A DNA stretch of 64,000 nt from Deltaproteobacteria bacterium (GTDB taxonomy: Bacteria > Myxococcota > Myxococcia > Myxococcales > 40CM-4-68-19). The notes under the pieces were generated by a model. It saw only the letters and a list, made by a program, of their open reading frames with translations. It ran no database searches and was not told the origin of the DNA. Below, piece after piece: positions 23,599 through 32,402 of this stretch (its first letter is position 1; each line of letters starts with the position of its first letter). Position numbers and translations under genes: made by a program. The stretch covers positions 15,747-79,746 of the forward strand of contig VBKI01000082.1 in NCBI GenBank assembly GCA_005879535.1, read 5' to 3'.

Positions 23599-24755
23599 TT
23601 GGCGGCGCCTCCTCTGGTTCCCGCAAGCAAGGCAGCCGGTCTGCGCTTGCGGGAAAGCCAGAGCTCCGGGTCGAGCGGCTTCTGTCCGTCGCGGAGCTCG
23701 AAATACAGATAAGGACCCTTCAGCGACCCCGTCTCGCCCACGGTACCGACCTGTTCTCCCGCCCGGACGGCGTCTCCCAACGCCTTCTGCAGCTGGTCGA
23801 GGTGCGCCATCAGCGAGAACACGCCTCCGCCGTGATCGACGATCAGCAGATTGCCGAATCCCCTGAACCAGCCGGCGTGCGCGATCTTGCCGTCCCAGAC
23901 GGCGCGAACGGGTGTGCCGGTGGGGGCGCGCACGTCGATGCCGGTCTGCAGCGTCACGGTGCCGAAGCGGGGGTCGACGGCGCGTCCGAAGTGCGCCTCG
24001 ATCCGCCCGCCGCCGTCCACCGGAAACGGCAGCTTGCCGCGGGCCCTGCGGATGGATGCCTTGAGCAGGATCTCGGGCGAGCTCAGCGCGGGATGCGATC
24101 TGCGGATCTCCGCCAGCTTGCGCGAGAGCTGCTTTTCCGCCTCCTCGAGCTCTCGCACCGTCTCCTCGTGCACGGCCCGCTCCCGCTGGACGGAAGTAAG
24201 CAGCGTCCGCTGCTGATCGAGCTTTTCCTGCAGCGAGGCGCGGCGCTCCGCCTCCTGGTTCACGCTCTGATCCTGTTCCGTGTGCGCGGCGAGGAGCTCG
24301 TCGCGCGCCGCCTTGCTGGCGTCAGCCTGCGTCCGCAGGAGCGTGATCGCCTGCAGGTCGGACTCGAGCAAGAGGTTGAACAGCCGGCGCCGGCGGAACA
24401 GATCCGCGATTCCCGTCGACCCCAGCAGGAACCGCACGTATCCCTCGCGCCCGAGCCGATAGCGCGCCACAACCCGCGGTGCGACGGCGTCGCTCGCGGT
24501 CGCAAGCGTCGCCTGGGTCTTCTGCGAGCGATCCTCTGCGATCGAGAGCCGCTGCGCCGCGGCGCGCAGCCGCGCCTGCGCGGCCCGCAGCGCGCGCGAC
24601 TCCACCTCGATCTGCCGCTCCAGCTCCGCGAGGCGGCCCAGCACCGTCGCTTCCCGTCCGGCCAGCTTCTGCGCCGCCGCGCGCTCGTCCGCCAGGCGCT
24701 CGCGCAGCTCCGGCAGCGAGGTCGCGAGCGCGACGGCGAGCAGCAGCGGGGTCAT
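23595..24755 (-). CDS. Murein hydrolase activator, EnvC-like (LytM domain)
   Basis: This is 386 residues. A short N-terminal export segment leads into a long coiled coil (about 15-240, rich in A, E, Q, R heptads), then a LytM/M23 domain at about 270-365 (FGRAVDPRFGTVTLQTGIDVRAPTG, VDHGGGVFSLMAHL, GTVGETGSLKGPYLYFELRDG). In active M23 enzymes the zinc ligands are in HxGxD and HxH. Here the first His is Gln (LQTGID) and the last is Tyr (GPYLYFE), so the domain should be inactive, as in EnvC. FtsEX-controlled activation of amidases at the septum is the expected role. It overlaps ftsX and ctpA. Confidence 0.92.
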   Translation of the reverse strand: MTPLLLAVALATSLPELRERLADERAAAQKLAGREATVLGRLAELERQIEVESRALRAAQARLRAAAQRLSIAEDRSQKTQATLATASDAVAPRVVARYRLGREGYVRFLLGSTGIADLFRRRRLFNLLLESDLQAITLLRTQADASKAARDELLAAHTEQDQSVNQEAERRASLQEKLDQQRTLLTSVQRERAVHEETVRELEEAEKQLSRKLAEIRRSHPALSSPEILLKASIRRARGKLPFPVDGGGRIEAHFGRAVDPRFGTVTLQTGIDVRAPTGTPVRAVWDGKIAHAGWFRGFGNLLIVDHGGGVFSLMAHLDQLQKALGDAVRAGEQVGTVGETGSLKGPYLYFELRDGQKPLDPELWLSRKRRPAALLAGTRGGAAK

Positions 24756-25642
24756 GTCTTCAGGAACCGCGCAACCGCGATCCAGCTTCCGACGAAGCCC
24801 ACCAGCGCGCCCGCCGCCAGCAGCCCGCCGGCGTAAGCGGGGAGCAGATGCGGCGCAGAGGCCCCCGCCGCGAACGAGAATGCCTGCGACGCGTGCGGCA
24901 GCAGCCAATGTTGGGCGCTGAGCACGGCCCCGACGGCGATAGCCGCGCCGAGCAGCCCCTGCAGCGCGCCCTCCATGAGAAAGGGCGCCCGAACGTATGC
25001 GTCGGTCGCGCCCACCAGCTTCATGATCTCGATCTCGTCGCGCCGCGCGTAGACCGCGAGGCGGATGGTGTTGGCGACAACCATCAACGCCGCGCCGATC
25101 ACGGCCAGCAACGCTCCCGCGCCGAAGGCGCGCAGGCCGGAACCCAGGGCCTCCAGCTTGTCCAGCCACTCTCGCCCGTACTCGACGTCATGCACGCCCC
25201 GCATCTGGCCCAGCTCGGCTGCGAGCAGCCGCAGGGAGGATCCGGGAAGCGCGGCGCGCGGCCGGATCTCCAGCGAGGGCGGCAACGGGTTCTGCGTCAG
25301 CCCGTCCAGTGCGCCGCCCAGCTCCCCGAGATCGGAGCGAAGCCGGTTCAGCGCCGCTTTTCCATCGACGTATTGGACCTCCAGGTCCCCCCTGCCGCGA
25401 ATCTGCTGCGAAAGCGCACGCGCATCGGCGTCGCTCGTCGCCGGGTCCAGATACAGCGTCATGTTCGGCTCCGCGCCCCAGGAAGTCAGCAACGTGCGCG
25501 CGGTGAAGAGCCCGAGCACGAACGCGGCACCGATGAAGAGCGAGAGCCCGATGGTGAGAACCGACACCAGGGACAGCACGGGCGCGCGCCAGAGGTTGAC
25601 GGCGGCGCGCCGGGAGAGCCGCCAGGCGACGTGCGCGATCAT
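24752..25642 (-). CDS. ftsX: Cell division protein FtsX
   Basis: This is 296 residues from ATG 25642. Four membrane segments are visible: about 28-50 (LSLVSVLTIGLSLFIGAAFVLGL), about 180-200, about 230-250 and the last at 270-290 (GGLLAAGALVGFVGSWIAVA). The large periplasmic loop between the first two has the FtsX extracellular-domain pattern (MTLYLDPATSDADA...QQI). A cytosolic RRDEIEIMKLVGATDAYVRAPFLMEG segment is the coupling region. FtsX transmits FtsE ATP hydrolysis to the periplasmic EnvC-type activator, encoded by the next overlapping gene. Confidence 0.94.
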   Translation of the reverse strand: MIAHVAWRLSRRAAVNLWRAPVLSLVSVLTIGLSLFIGAAFVLGLFTARTLLTSWGAEPNMTLYLDPATSDADARALSQQIRGRGDLEVQYVDGKAALNRLRSDLGELGGALDGLTQNPLPPSLEIRPRAALPGSSLRLLAAELGQMRGVHDVEYGREWLDKLEALGSGLRAFGAGALLAVIGAALMVVANTIRLAVYARRDEIEIMKLVGATDAYVRAPFLMEGALQGLLGAAIAVGAVLSAQHWLLPHASQAFSFAAGASAPHLLPAYAGGLLAAGALVGFVGSWIAVARFLKT

Positions 25643-26298
25643 GCGTCGAACACCAGCTTCCCGCGCTCGAGACCGACCGTACGCCGATGCCACCGCTGGA
25701 GCAGCCCGCGGTCGTGCGTCGCGACCACCACCGTCGTTCCGCGTGCGTTCGCGTCGAAGAGCAGCTGGAGAATGCTGTCGGTGAGCGAGGGATCGAGATT
25801 TCCGGTGGGCTCGTCGGCGAGCAGGATGGTCGGCTCGTTCACCAGCGCGCGGGCGATGGCGACCCGCTGCTGCTCTCCGCCGGAGAGCCGCCGGGGAAGG
25901 CTCATGGCCTTGTGCGAGAGGCCGACCTGATCGAGGCGCTTGCGGGCGCGCTCGCGGATGTCCGCATCGGAAGCGCCCAGCACCTCGAGCGCGTATCCCA
26001 CGTTCTCGACCACGGTGCGGTTGTCGAGCAGCTTGAAGTCCTGGAAGACTACGCCGATGTTGCGCCGGAGATAGGGCACTCCCGCCTGGCTGAGACGGCC
26101 GAGGTTCTTTCCGCCGATCAGGATCTGCCCGCTGGTGGGCTGCTCCGCGCAGAAGAGCAGGCGCAGCAGGGTGCTCTTCCCGGCGCCCGAGGGGCCGGTC
26201 AGCCAGATGAACTCGCCCTTGTGGACGCGCAGGGTGATGTCGTCGAGAACGGGCGGATCGCCGGGGTAGATCTTCTTGACGTGAAAGAGCTGGATCAC
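25639..26298 (-). CDS. ftsE: Cell division ATP-binding protein FtsE
   Basis: This is 219 residues from GTG 26298 (IQLFHVKKIYPG). The ABC motifs are all present: Walker A GPSGAGKSTL, Q-loop VFQDFKLL, signature LSGGEQQRVAIARAL, Walker B ILLADEPTGNLD and the switch His in ATHD. It powers FtsX. The GTG overlaps the stop of the upstream lipoprotein gene (GTGA) and its own stop overlaps ftsX (ATGA), so lipoprotein-ftsE-ftsX-envC-ctpA are five genes with 4-base junctions throughout. Confidence 0.95.
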   Translation of the reverse strand: MIQLFHVKKIYPGDPPVLDDITLRVHKGEFIWLTGPSGAGKSTLLRLLFCAEQPTSGQILIGGKNLGRLSQAGVPYLRRNIGVVFQDFKLLDNRTVVENVGYALEVLGASDADIRERARKRLDQVGLSHKAMSLPRRLSGGEQQRVAIARALVNEPTILLADEPTGNLDPSLTDSILQLLFDANARGTTVVVATHDRGLLQRWHRRTVGLERGKLVFDA

Positions 26299-26768
26299 GG
26301 GCACGTTCCCGCGTCGCAGATCTTGATCGTGCAAGGTGCGCCGCTGTTGCAGGTCAGCGTCCCTGGCAATGAGGACGACGTGCACGGCATGCTGCCGCAA
26401 TAACCGCTGAACGCGTTCGCGGCGCCGCCGCTGGCGAGGCCGCTGCAAGGATTGGGCGACGTCGTCAGCGTGATGCTGACCGCGCAACCATGCCCCGCGT
26501 CCTCGACGAAGCCGGTTGCCGTGCCATTTTGCGGCACACTGCTCACGCACGAGTCGACGACGCCGACGCTGTCAAGGGACAAAGCGACGCATCCGGCATC
26601 GGGCCCCGCGTCCACTCCTGCGTCCGAACCCCCATCGCCACCGTCGGGGTTGCCTGGCGTCCCCGTGCCGCCGCCGTCCGGCCCGTTGATGGGCGTCGAT
26701 CCGTCCGTATAAACGCCGGCGCAAGCGGCGAGCGTGGCAAGCGCGATGGCGGCAACGAGGTTTCTCAT
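26295..26768 (-). CDS. DGG-rich lipoprotein, unknown function, coupled to ftsE
   Basis: This is 157 residues. MRNLVAAIALATLAAC is a lipoprotein signal with lipobox LAAC. The mature N-terminus is a flexible tether rich in Gly, Asp and Pro (PDGGDGGSDAGVDAGPDAG), followed by a compact part with about nine further cysteines (VDSCVSS, GHGCAVS, NPCSGL, GYCGSMPC). Such tethers are common in myxobacterial outer-membrane lipoproteins. It ends inside the ftsE start, which makes it the first gene of the ftsEX run. Disulfide-rich folding is inferred. Confidence 0.8.
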   Translation of the reverse strand: MRNLVAAIALATLAACAGVYTDGSTPINGPDGGGTGTPGNPDGGDGGSDAGVDAGPDAGCVALSLDSVGVVDSCVSSVPQNGTATGFVEDAGHGCAVSITLTTSPNPCSGLASGGAANAFSGYCGSMPCTSSSLPGTLTCNSGAPCTIKICDAGTCP

Positions 26769-26773
26769 CGTGG

Positions 26774-27565
26774 CTATTTGGGCGGCTCGAGGTCAGCCGA
26801 GAGGAAAGCGAGGATCACCTCGTCGAGGCTCTTCTCGCTGATCAGCTCTTCCGCGAAGAGCGTCGGGAGATCGTCGGTGGGCGTCTCCACGGGACTGTCG
26901 CTGAAGAAGCTGGGCGCCTGCGCCGCCTTCGCCGCCGCCGGAGCGGCGGGACTCGCTGGAGCCGGCAGCACAGGCGCAAGGCGCGGAGGCGTCGTCGGCC
27001 GGGTCGGCTGTCCGGGCTGGCGCGTGACGTGCGGCAGCGGCCCGCCCGGCGTGCGCGGAGGCGACGCCGACGGCGGCGCTGCCTGCCAGACCGGCGGCGC
27101 GGCGGGCTTGGGCGGCGCAGCGGCGGGTTTCGCAGCGGGTGCGGCCCGGGCCGGAGCGGGTTTGGCGGGCGGTTTCCTCGCCGGCGCGGCGCGCGCAGGC
27201 GTCGAAGCCTGCGTGTTGACGTAGGACGCGGTATTGGTGCCGTCGGCGAGGACGCCGGGATCGTAATGCGGCGCCGAGAGGCGCTCGGCGAGCTCGTCGA
27301 ACTCTCCCGTCACCAGCCGCTTCAGCATCGTCTTGTGCTGCTGCTCCATCAGCCCGCGGACCACCTTCGGCAGATCGGGCTCCGCCGCCTTCTCCACGTA
27401 GCTCGATTTCATGCTGGCGACGATGTTTCCGCCGACGAACAGGTGCGTGATGTAGTGGGCGTGCGGGAGGCCGGAATCCTCGGTCTGCACGTGGTAGACG
27501 CGAGGCCCGTACTTCACGCTGTGGTTGAACCCCCCAACGGGGGTCCCGGCCTTCGGCGTCGGCAT
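26774..27565 (-). CDS. Conserved-type hypothetical protein with Pro/Ala-rich middle
   Basis: This is 263 residues. The N-terminal 100 residues look folded (GGFNHSVKYGPRVYHVQTEDSG, HAHYITHLFVGGNIVASMKSSY), then about 110 residues of alanine-proline-lysine low complexity, then a short acidic end (PTDDLPTLFAEELISEKSLDEVILAFLS). No signal peptide is visible, so it is probably cytoplasmic. The start of the protein resembles small PilZ/phosphopeptide-like binding modules only in a general way; I assign no function. It is 5 bp from the DGG-lipoprotein start and may lead that transcript. Confidence 0.75.
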   Translation of the reverse strand: MPTPKAGTPVGGFNHSVKYGPRVYHVQTEDSGLPHAHYITHLFVGGNIVASMKSSYVEKAAEPDLPKVVRGLMEQQHKTMLKRLVTGEFDELAERLSAPHYDPGVLADGTNTASYVNTQASTPARAAPARKPPAKPAPARAAPAAKPAAAPPKPAAPPVWQAAPPSASPPRTPGGPLPHVTRQPGQPTRPTTPPRLAPVLPAPASPAAPAAAKAAQAPSFFSDSPVETPTDDLPTLFAEELISEKSLDEVILAFLSADLEPPK

Positions 27566-27645
27566 TTGCTCCTAATTCAGTTAGCAGAACACCCGAGGCT
27601 CCGCCAGCTTGGAGAACCCCCGGACGAGCGCTGCCCGTCCCTGAA

Positions 27646-28455
27646 TCACCGCGCGAGATCAATGAGTTCCACATCTCCGACGCGGCGCCCCAGGAACCGC
27701 TCCGCCACCACCCGGAACCGGTCCGGGAGGTCGGTGCAGAGGGTGCGATGACGCGATGCGTCGCGCCGGTCCGGACGCAGCAGGCCCCGGACATGGAGCA
27801 GCGTTGTGACGCTTTGCGTTATGGCCTCTGCGCTGTCCACGATTGCGACCTCCGGCCCCAGCACCTCGCTGATGGTCGCCTTGAGAAGCGGATAGTGCGT
27901 GCAGCCGAGGACGGCGGTATCCACGCGCGCGCGACGCAAGTCGGAAAGGTACCGTTCGGCGATCAGCCGTGGCACCTCACCGTCGATCCACCCCTCTTCC
28001 GCCAACGGTACGAACAGCGGGCAGGCGCGCGCGATCACCGGCGCGAGCGGCGCGAGACGCCGGAGCGTCGTCTGATACGCGCCCGACGCGACGGTCGCGG
28101 GCGTTCCCAACACGGCGATGGCGCCTCCGCGGGTGCGAGCAGATGCCACCTGCGCGCCCGGCTCGATCACGCCGAGCACCGGAATCGGCAGCGCCGAGGC
28201 CAGCGCCGGCAGGCTGTGCGCGGATACGGTGTTGCAGGCGACGACCAGCAGCTTGATCCCGTGCCGCGCGAGATGCTTTGCCGACATCAGCGCATATCGG
28301 GTGACCACCTCGCCAGATCGCGTGCCGTACGGAAGGCGAGCGGTGTCTCCCAGATAGACGGTGTCTTCGTGAGGGAGCTGCGCCGTCAGCGCCCTGAGCA
28401 CCGTCAGCCCGCCCACCCCGCTGTCGAACACCCCGATGGGCGCGTCGGCGTTCAC
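27646..28455 (-). CDS. murI: Glutamate racemase
   Basis: This is 269 residues. It makes D-glutamate for peptidoglycan in the cytoplasm by a two-cysteine, cofactor-free mechanism. Signatures: IGVFDSGVGGLTVLRAL, YLGDTARLPYG, the first catalytic Cys in VACNTVSA and the second in LGCTHYPLL. Length is typical. It sits just upstream of the hypothetical protein and the ftsEX group on the same strand, in keeping with a wall-synthesis neighbourhood. Confidence 0.96.
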   Translation of the reverse strand: MNADAPIGVFDSGVGGLTVLRALTAQLPHEDTVYLGDTARLPYGTRSGEVVTRYALMSAKHLARHGIKLLVVACNTVSAHSLPALASALPIPVLGVIEPGAQVASARTRGGAIAVLGTPATVASGAYQTTLRRLAPLAPVIARACPLFVPLAEEGWIDGEVPRLIAERYLSDLRRARVDTAVLGCTHYPLLKATISEVLGPEVAIVDSAEAITQSVTTLLHVRGLLRPDRRDASRHRTLCTDLPDRFRVVAERFLGRRVGDVELIDLAR

Positions 28456-28469
28456 TCACCCGTTCTGTA

Positions 28470-29138
28470 TCACGGAGGCGATTCGGCGCTCACGAAGACG
28501 TCGGTGATCGCGCCGATGACAATCAGCGACGGCGCTGCCGGGTGGTGTGTGCGATAGACGAGATGATCGCCGTCGCTGAGGGTGCGGAGGCCAAGGATGG
28601 CGAACGTATGGTTTCCCGGCGTGAGGTTCTCGACGGATGCCCCGTCCGTGCCGAACGCATTGCACGGTACCGTCCCTGCATTCACCCCGCCGCTCCCGTT
28701 CGCGTCCGGGTCGACCAAGATCGTGACGTTGTTCACGTTAGCAGCCGCGCAGGTCTTGCCGTCGAATGTCCAGGTCATGCTCGCGCTCCCGGTCGTCTCC
28801 GCCACCCGGGGCACGTCGACCGCGAACGAGTTCTTCTTTCCGCCGACGACGCGCAACGTCTGCGTGACCTGATGGGTGACTGACCCGTTCGCGTCCAATC
28901 CGGTGACGGTGAGGTGATAGTCCCCCGCGTAGTAGACGCCGAGGTTCGCGCCGAGGCTGGCCTCCTGGCAGGTGAACTGATTCGGCGACAGCACTTCATT
29001 CGCGATGTCGATCTGGATGAACGCCACCTGGGCGTCGGCGCAGGAAACGCCGTCGAACGTCCAGTCCACCTCCAGCTCCCCGCTCGAAGACCCGCAGGCG
29101 GCGGCTGCGATCAACGAGAGCAACAGGATGCGGCGCAT
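28470..29138 (-). CDS. Predicted lipoprotein with two similar domains
   Basis: This is 222 residues from ATG 29138 (MRRILLLSLIAAAACGSS), a lipoprotein signal with lipobox AAAC. The mature part contains two related halves: both have VDWTFDG-type/MTWTFDGKTCA starts with a following Cys, an IDI/ILVD strand, and a C in FTCQ/VPCN, suggesting an internal duplication of a beta-sandwich. Function unknown. It is divergent from tolQ, with 145 bp between them. Confidence 0.78.
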   Translation of the reverse strand: MRRILLLSLIAAAACGSSSGELEVDWTFDGVSCADAQVAFIQIDIANEVLSPNQFTCQEASLGANLGVYYAGDYHLTVTGLDANGSVTHQVTQTLRVVGGKKNSFAVDVPRVAETTGSASMTWTFDGKTCAAANVNNVTILVDPDANGSGGVNAGTVPCNAFGTDGASVENLTPGNHTFAILGLRTLSDGDHLVYRTHHPAAPSLIVIGAITDVFVSAESPP

Positions 29139-29283
29139 GCAGGCCTCCTTGCCGATGAGACGTCTTCCCTGCCCCGGCATTCAGACTTCCAGAGGTGCGC
29201 CGAGGTCACACCCCAACAAGGGATCGGTTCGGCTTCTTCCTGCGTTGACAGTACCGACCGTGCGAGGGAGAAACGCGCCCGCC

Positions 29284-29981
29284 ATGAACGGCAGCCTGAA
29301 CTACGTGGAGATGGTCACGCACGGCGGCCCCATCGTCAGCGGCGTGCTGATCATCCTCGTGATCTCCTCGCTCGTGAGCTGGACCATCATCTTCCGCAAG
29401 CTGCTCCATCTCCGCCGGGCGCAGGCGGAGAGCCTCCAGTTCCTGGAGACGTTCTGGCGCAGCAAGCGCCTCGACTCGATCTACACCGCAAGCGAGCAGA
29501 TGCCAGTGAGCCCGGTGGCCCAGGTCTTTCGCGCCGGGTACGTGGAGCTGTCGAAGGTGACGCAGTCGCAGCCTTCGACCGAAGAAGGGTCCCTGCACGA
29601 TCAGCTCGGCGGATTCGAGAACGTGGAACGCGCGCTCGCGCGGGCCGCGAATGCCGAGCTGACCACGTTGGAGCAGAGCACCCCCTTCCTGGGAACGACG
29701 GCGGCGGCGGCCCCCTTCGTCGGGCTCTTCGGGACCGTCTGGGGGATCATGGGCGCCTTCCGCGACATCTACGCCGCGGGCAACGCCAACCTCGCCACGG
29801 TGGCGCGGCCCATCAGCGAGGCCCTGATCGCCACCGCCGTGGGCCTCTTCGCCGCGATCCCCGCGCTGGTCGCGTACAACTCGTTCAGCTCGCGTATCCG
29901 CGTGCTGGACAACGAGATGCGCAACTTCAGCGCCGATTTCCTCAACATCATCAAGCGCCACATCTTCAAGAAGGCGGCCTG

Positions 29982-29982
<1 letters not shown>
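29284..29982 (+). CDS. tolQ: TolQ/ExbB-type proton channel protein
   Basis: This is 232 residues from ATG 29284. Three membrane segments are seen: about 15-38 (IVSGVLIILVISSLVSWTIIF), about 130-155 (TAAAAPFVGLFGTVWGIMGAF) and about 172-195 (EALIATAVGLFAAIPALVAYN). The LFGTVWGIM and TAVGLFAAIPA motifs are those of the TolQ/ExbB/MotA channel. It forms the proton-driven motor of the Tol-Pal system with TolR. The stop overlaps tolR (TGATG). A GAGGGAG sequence lies 14 bp before the start. Confidence 0.95.
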
Positions 29983-30406
<424 letters not shown>

Positions 30407-30410
<4 letters not shown>

Positions 30411-31126
30411 CCGACGTTCCCCGGAGCGCTCTTGCCGCGCACGGGCAGATGCCCGTCCTCCCCGCCGTCGCGCTCGCCATCGTCCTCCACTTCGGGATTC
30501 TCCTGGCGGCCACGCTGCTGCCGCGGCTGTTCGATCGGCGGGCTCCGCCGCGCAAGCCCATCATCGCCCACCTGGTCGCGCTCGGGCGCCCGCGCGATCC
30601 GCGGCTCCTGCCGCGCAAGGAATCGCCTCCGCCCGCCGCGGCCTCCAAGGCCGCCGTTCCCATTCCGTCCACGGCCGCTCCTGCCGCGCCGCGCAAGCCG
30701 GAACCTACTCGCTCGGAGCTGATGGAGCGCGCCCTGGCCCGCGCGGCGGGAAAATCGGACGCGGAATCGCGCGAGCCGCCGGATCCGGAGCGCGCCGGGT
30801 CGGCCACCGGCTCCGCGGCTGGAACGGCTGCCACGCCGGAGGAAGGCGACGCCTATTTCACCGCGGTGCATGACGCCATCCTCGAGCACTACGTCGTGCC
30901 GTCGGTGATCTCGGAGCGCGAGCGGCTGTACCTCGCCGCCTCGATCGTCGCCTGGATCGGCTCCGATGGCCGCATCCTGCGGTACGAGCTTCAGAAGAAG
31001 TCCGGCAACGCGTTCTTCGACCAGGCGCTGGAGCGCGCCATCCAGCAGACGAAGCTGCCGGCGCCTCCTCCGGAGATGGCGCGCGCCCTCCGTGACAACG
31101 GCGTCGTCCTGAACTTCAGGCCTTGA
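30407..31126 (+). CDS. TonB/TolA-like energy-transducing protein
   Basis: This is 239 residues from TTG 30407. One membrane helix at about 18-40 (LPAVALAIVLHFGILLAATLLP) is followed by a proline/alanine/lysine-rich periplasm-spanning stretch, then a C-terminal TonB-type domain (YLAASIVAWIGSDGRILRYELQKKSGNAFFDQALERAIQQTKLPAPP). Its position between tolR and tolB indicates a TolA role, but the C-terminal fold is of TonB_C/TolA_C type and the stretch is short for TolA. Translation is coupled to tolR. Confidence 0.88.
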
Positions 31127-31147
31127 GGTGATCCCCTGACCTTCCCG

Positions 31148-32401
31148 TTGGTGCTCGCAATGATGCTGGCGGCCGTGGACCGGCCGGTGATCGATCTCTC
31201 GGGCGGGCGGATCCAGCCGCTTCCGCTCGCGATCCCCGCGCCGCTCGGCTCGCGCGAGGCCGGCGCCGCCGTCCAGGCGGCGCTGGCGCAGGACTTCGAG
31301 CGCAGCGGCCTCTTTCGTCTCCTCGATCCGCAGTCCTTCCTCGGCGACACCGGCGAGAGCCTGACGAACGTCAACTACCGCGAGTGGCAGACGGTGGGCG
31401 CGCAGGCGCTGGTGAAGATGAGCTGCGAGCCGCCCGCAACCGAGGTCAAATGCGACATGCGCCTGTACGACGTCGCGCGCGGCCAAGAGCTGCTGCACGG
31501 CACGTACACGGCGCCGCGCCAGGCGCTACGGCTCGCGGCGCACCGATTCGGCGACGACGTGGTGCGCTTCTTCACCCGCGAGCCCGGCGTGTTCCAGACG
31601 CGCATCGCCTGGGTGCGCGAGTCGGAGACGGGAAAGCAGGTGATGGTCTCGGACTGGGACGGCTTCGGACCGCAGGCACTGACGGGAGCGTCGATCAACC
31701 TGCTCCCTTCCTGGAGCCCCGACGGCAAGATCGTCGCCTTCACCAGCTTCCGCAACGGCGATGGGGCGCACCTCTATGCCGTGGAGGTCGCCTCGCGCCA
31801 GCTTCGTCCGCTGATCCTGCTCGGCGACTTCGCCACCGGCGCCTCGTACTCGCCCGACGGAGCGCGCCTGCTCTTCTCCTCGTCCCAGAACGACAACACC
31901 GACGTGTACGTCGCGCAGTTCGACGGAAGCGGGGTGCGCCGCGTGACGGATGCCCGCGGCATCGACATCTCCGCCTCCTGGAGTCCGGACGGCAAGCGCA
32001 TCGCCTTCGTCTCGGAGCGGGCGGGAACGCCGCAGATCTACTCGATGACCGTGGAAGGTTCCGACGTGCGCCGGCTCACCTTCCAGGGCAACTACAACCA
32101 GGAGCCGGCCTGGAGCCCGAAGGGCGATCTGATCGCCTTCTCCGGCCGCGACGAGCACCGCGTGTTCGATCTCTACACGGTGGCCGTCGACGGCGGGAAG
32201 GTGACGCGGCTGACGCAGAACCAGGGTACGAACGAGAAGCCGGCCTGGGCGCCCAACGGGCGCTATCTCCTCTTCTCCTCGACGCGCAGCGGAAAGCGGC
32301 AGATCTGGATGTCCCAGCCGGACGGATCCAACCAGCGACAGGTCACCTCGGAGAAGACCGGCGCCTCCGATCCCGCCTGGGGACCGCTCCCGGCGAAATA
32401 G
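31148..32401 (+). CDS. tolB: Tol-Pal system protein TolB
   Basis: This is up to 417 residues. The N-terminal domain (AVQAALAQDFERSGLFRLLDPQSF, NYREWQTVGAQALVKM) is the TolB amino-domain. It is followed by a six-blade WD40-like propeller whose blades show the SWSPDGKIVAF / YSPDGARLLFSS / SWSPDGKRIAFVSERAGTPQIY motif. TolB is periplasmic. The start is uncertain: TTG 31148 and GTG 31151 are both possible, and the leader is short for a signal peptide. No pal gene follows; the next gene is the PIG-V-like protein. Confidence 0.93.
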   Translation: MVLAMMLAAVDRPVIDLSGGRIQPLPLAIPAPLGSREAGAAVQAALAQDFERSGLFRLLDPQSFLGDTGESLTNVNYREWQTVGAQALVKMSCEPPATEVKCDMRLYDVARGQELLHGTYTAPRQALRLAAHRFGDDVVRFFTREPGVFQTRIAWVRESETGKQVMVSDWDGFGPQALTGASINLLPSWSPDGKIVAFTSFRNGDGAHLYAVEVASRQLRPLILLGDFATGASYSPDGARLLFSSSQNDNTDVYVAQFDGSGVRRVTDARGIDISASWSPDGKRIAFVSERAGTPQIYSMTVEGSDVRRLTFQGNYNQEPAWSPKGDLIAFSGRDEHRVFDLYTVAVDGGKVTRLTQNQGTNEKPAWAPNGRYLLFSSTRSGKRQIWMSQPDGSNQRQVTSEKTGASDPAWGPLPAK

Positions 32402-32402
32402 G

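Noticed and set aside
29245-29250. TTGACA upstream of tolQ as a promoter
   Set aside because: No acceptable -10 box lies 16-18 bp downstream, and the distance to the start codon is too short.
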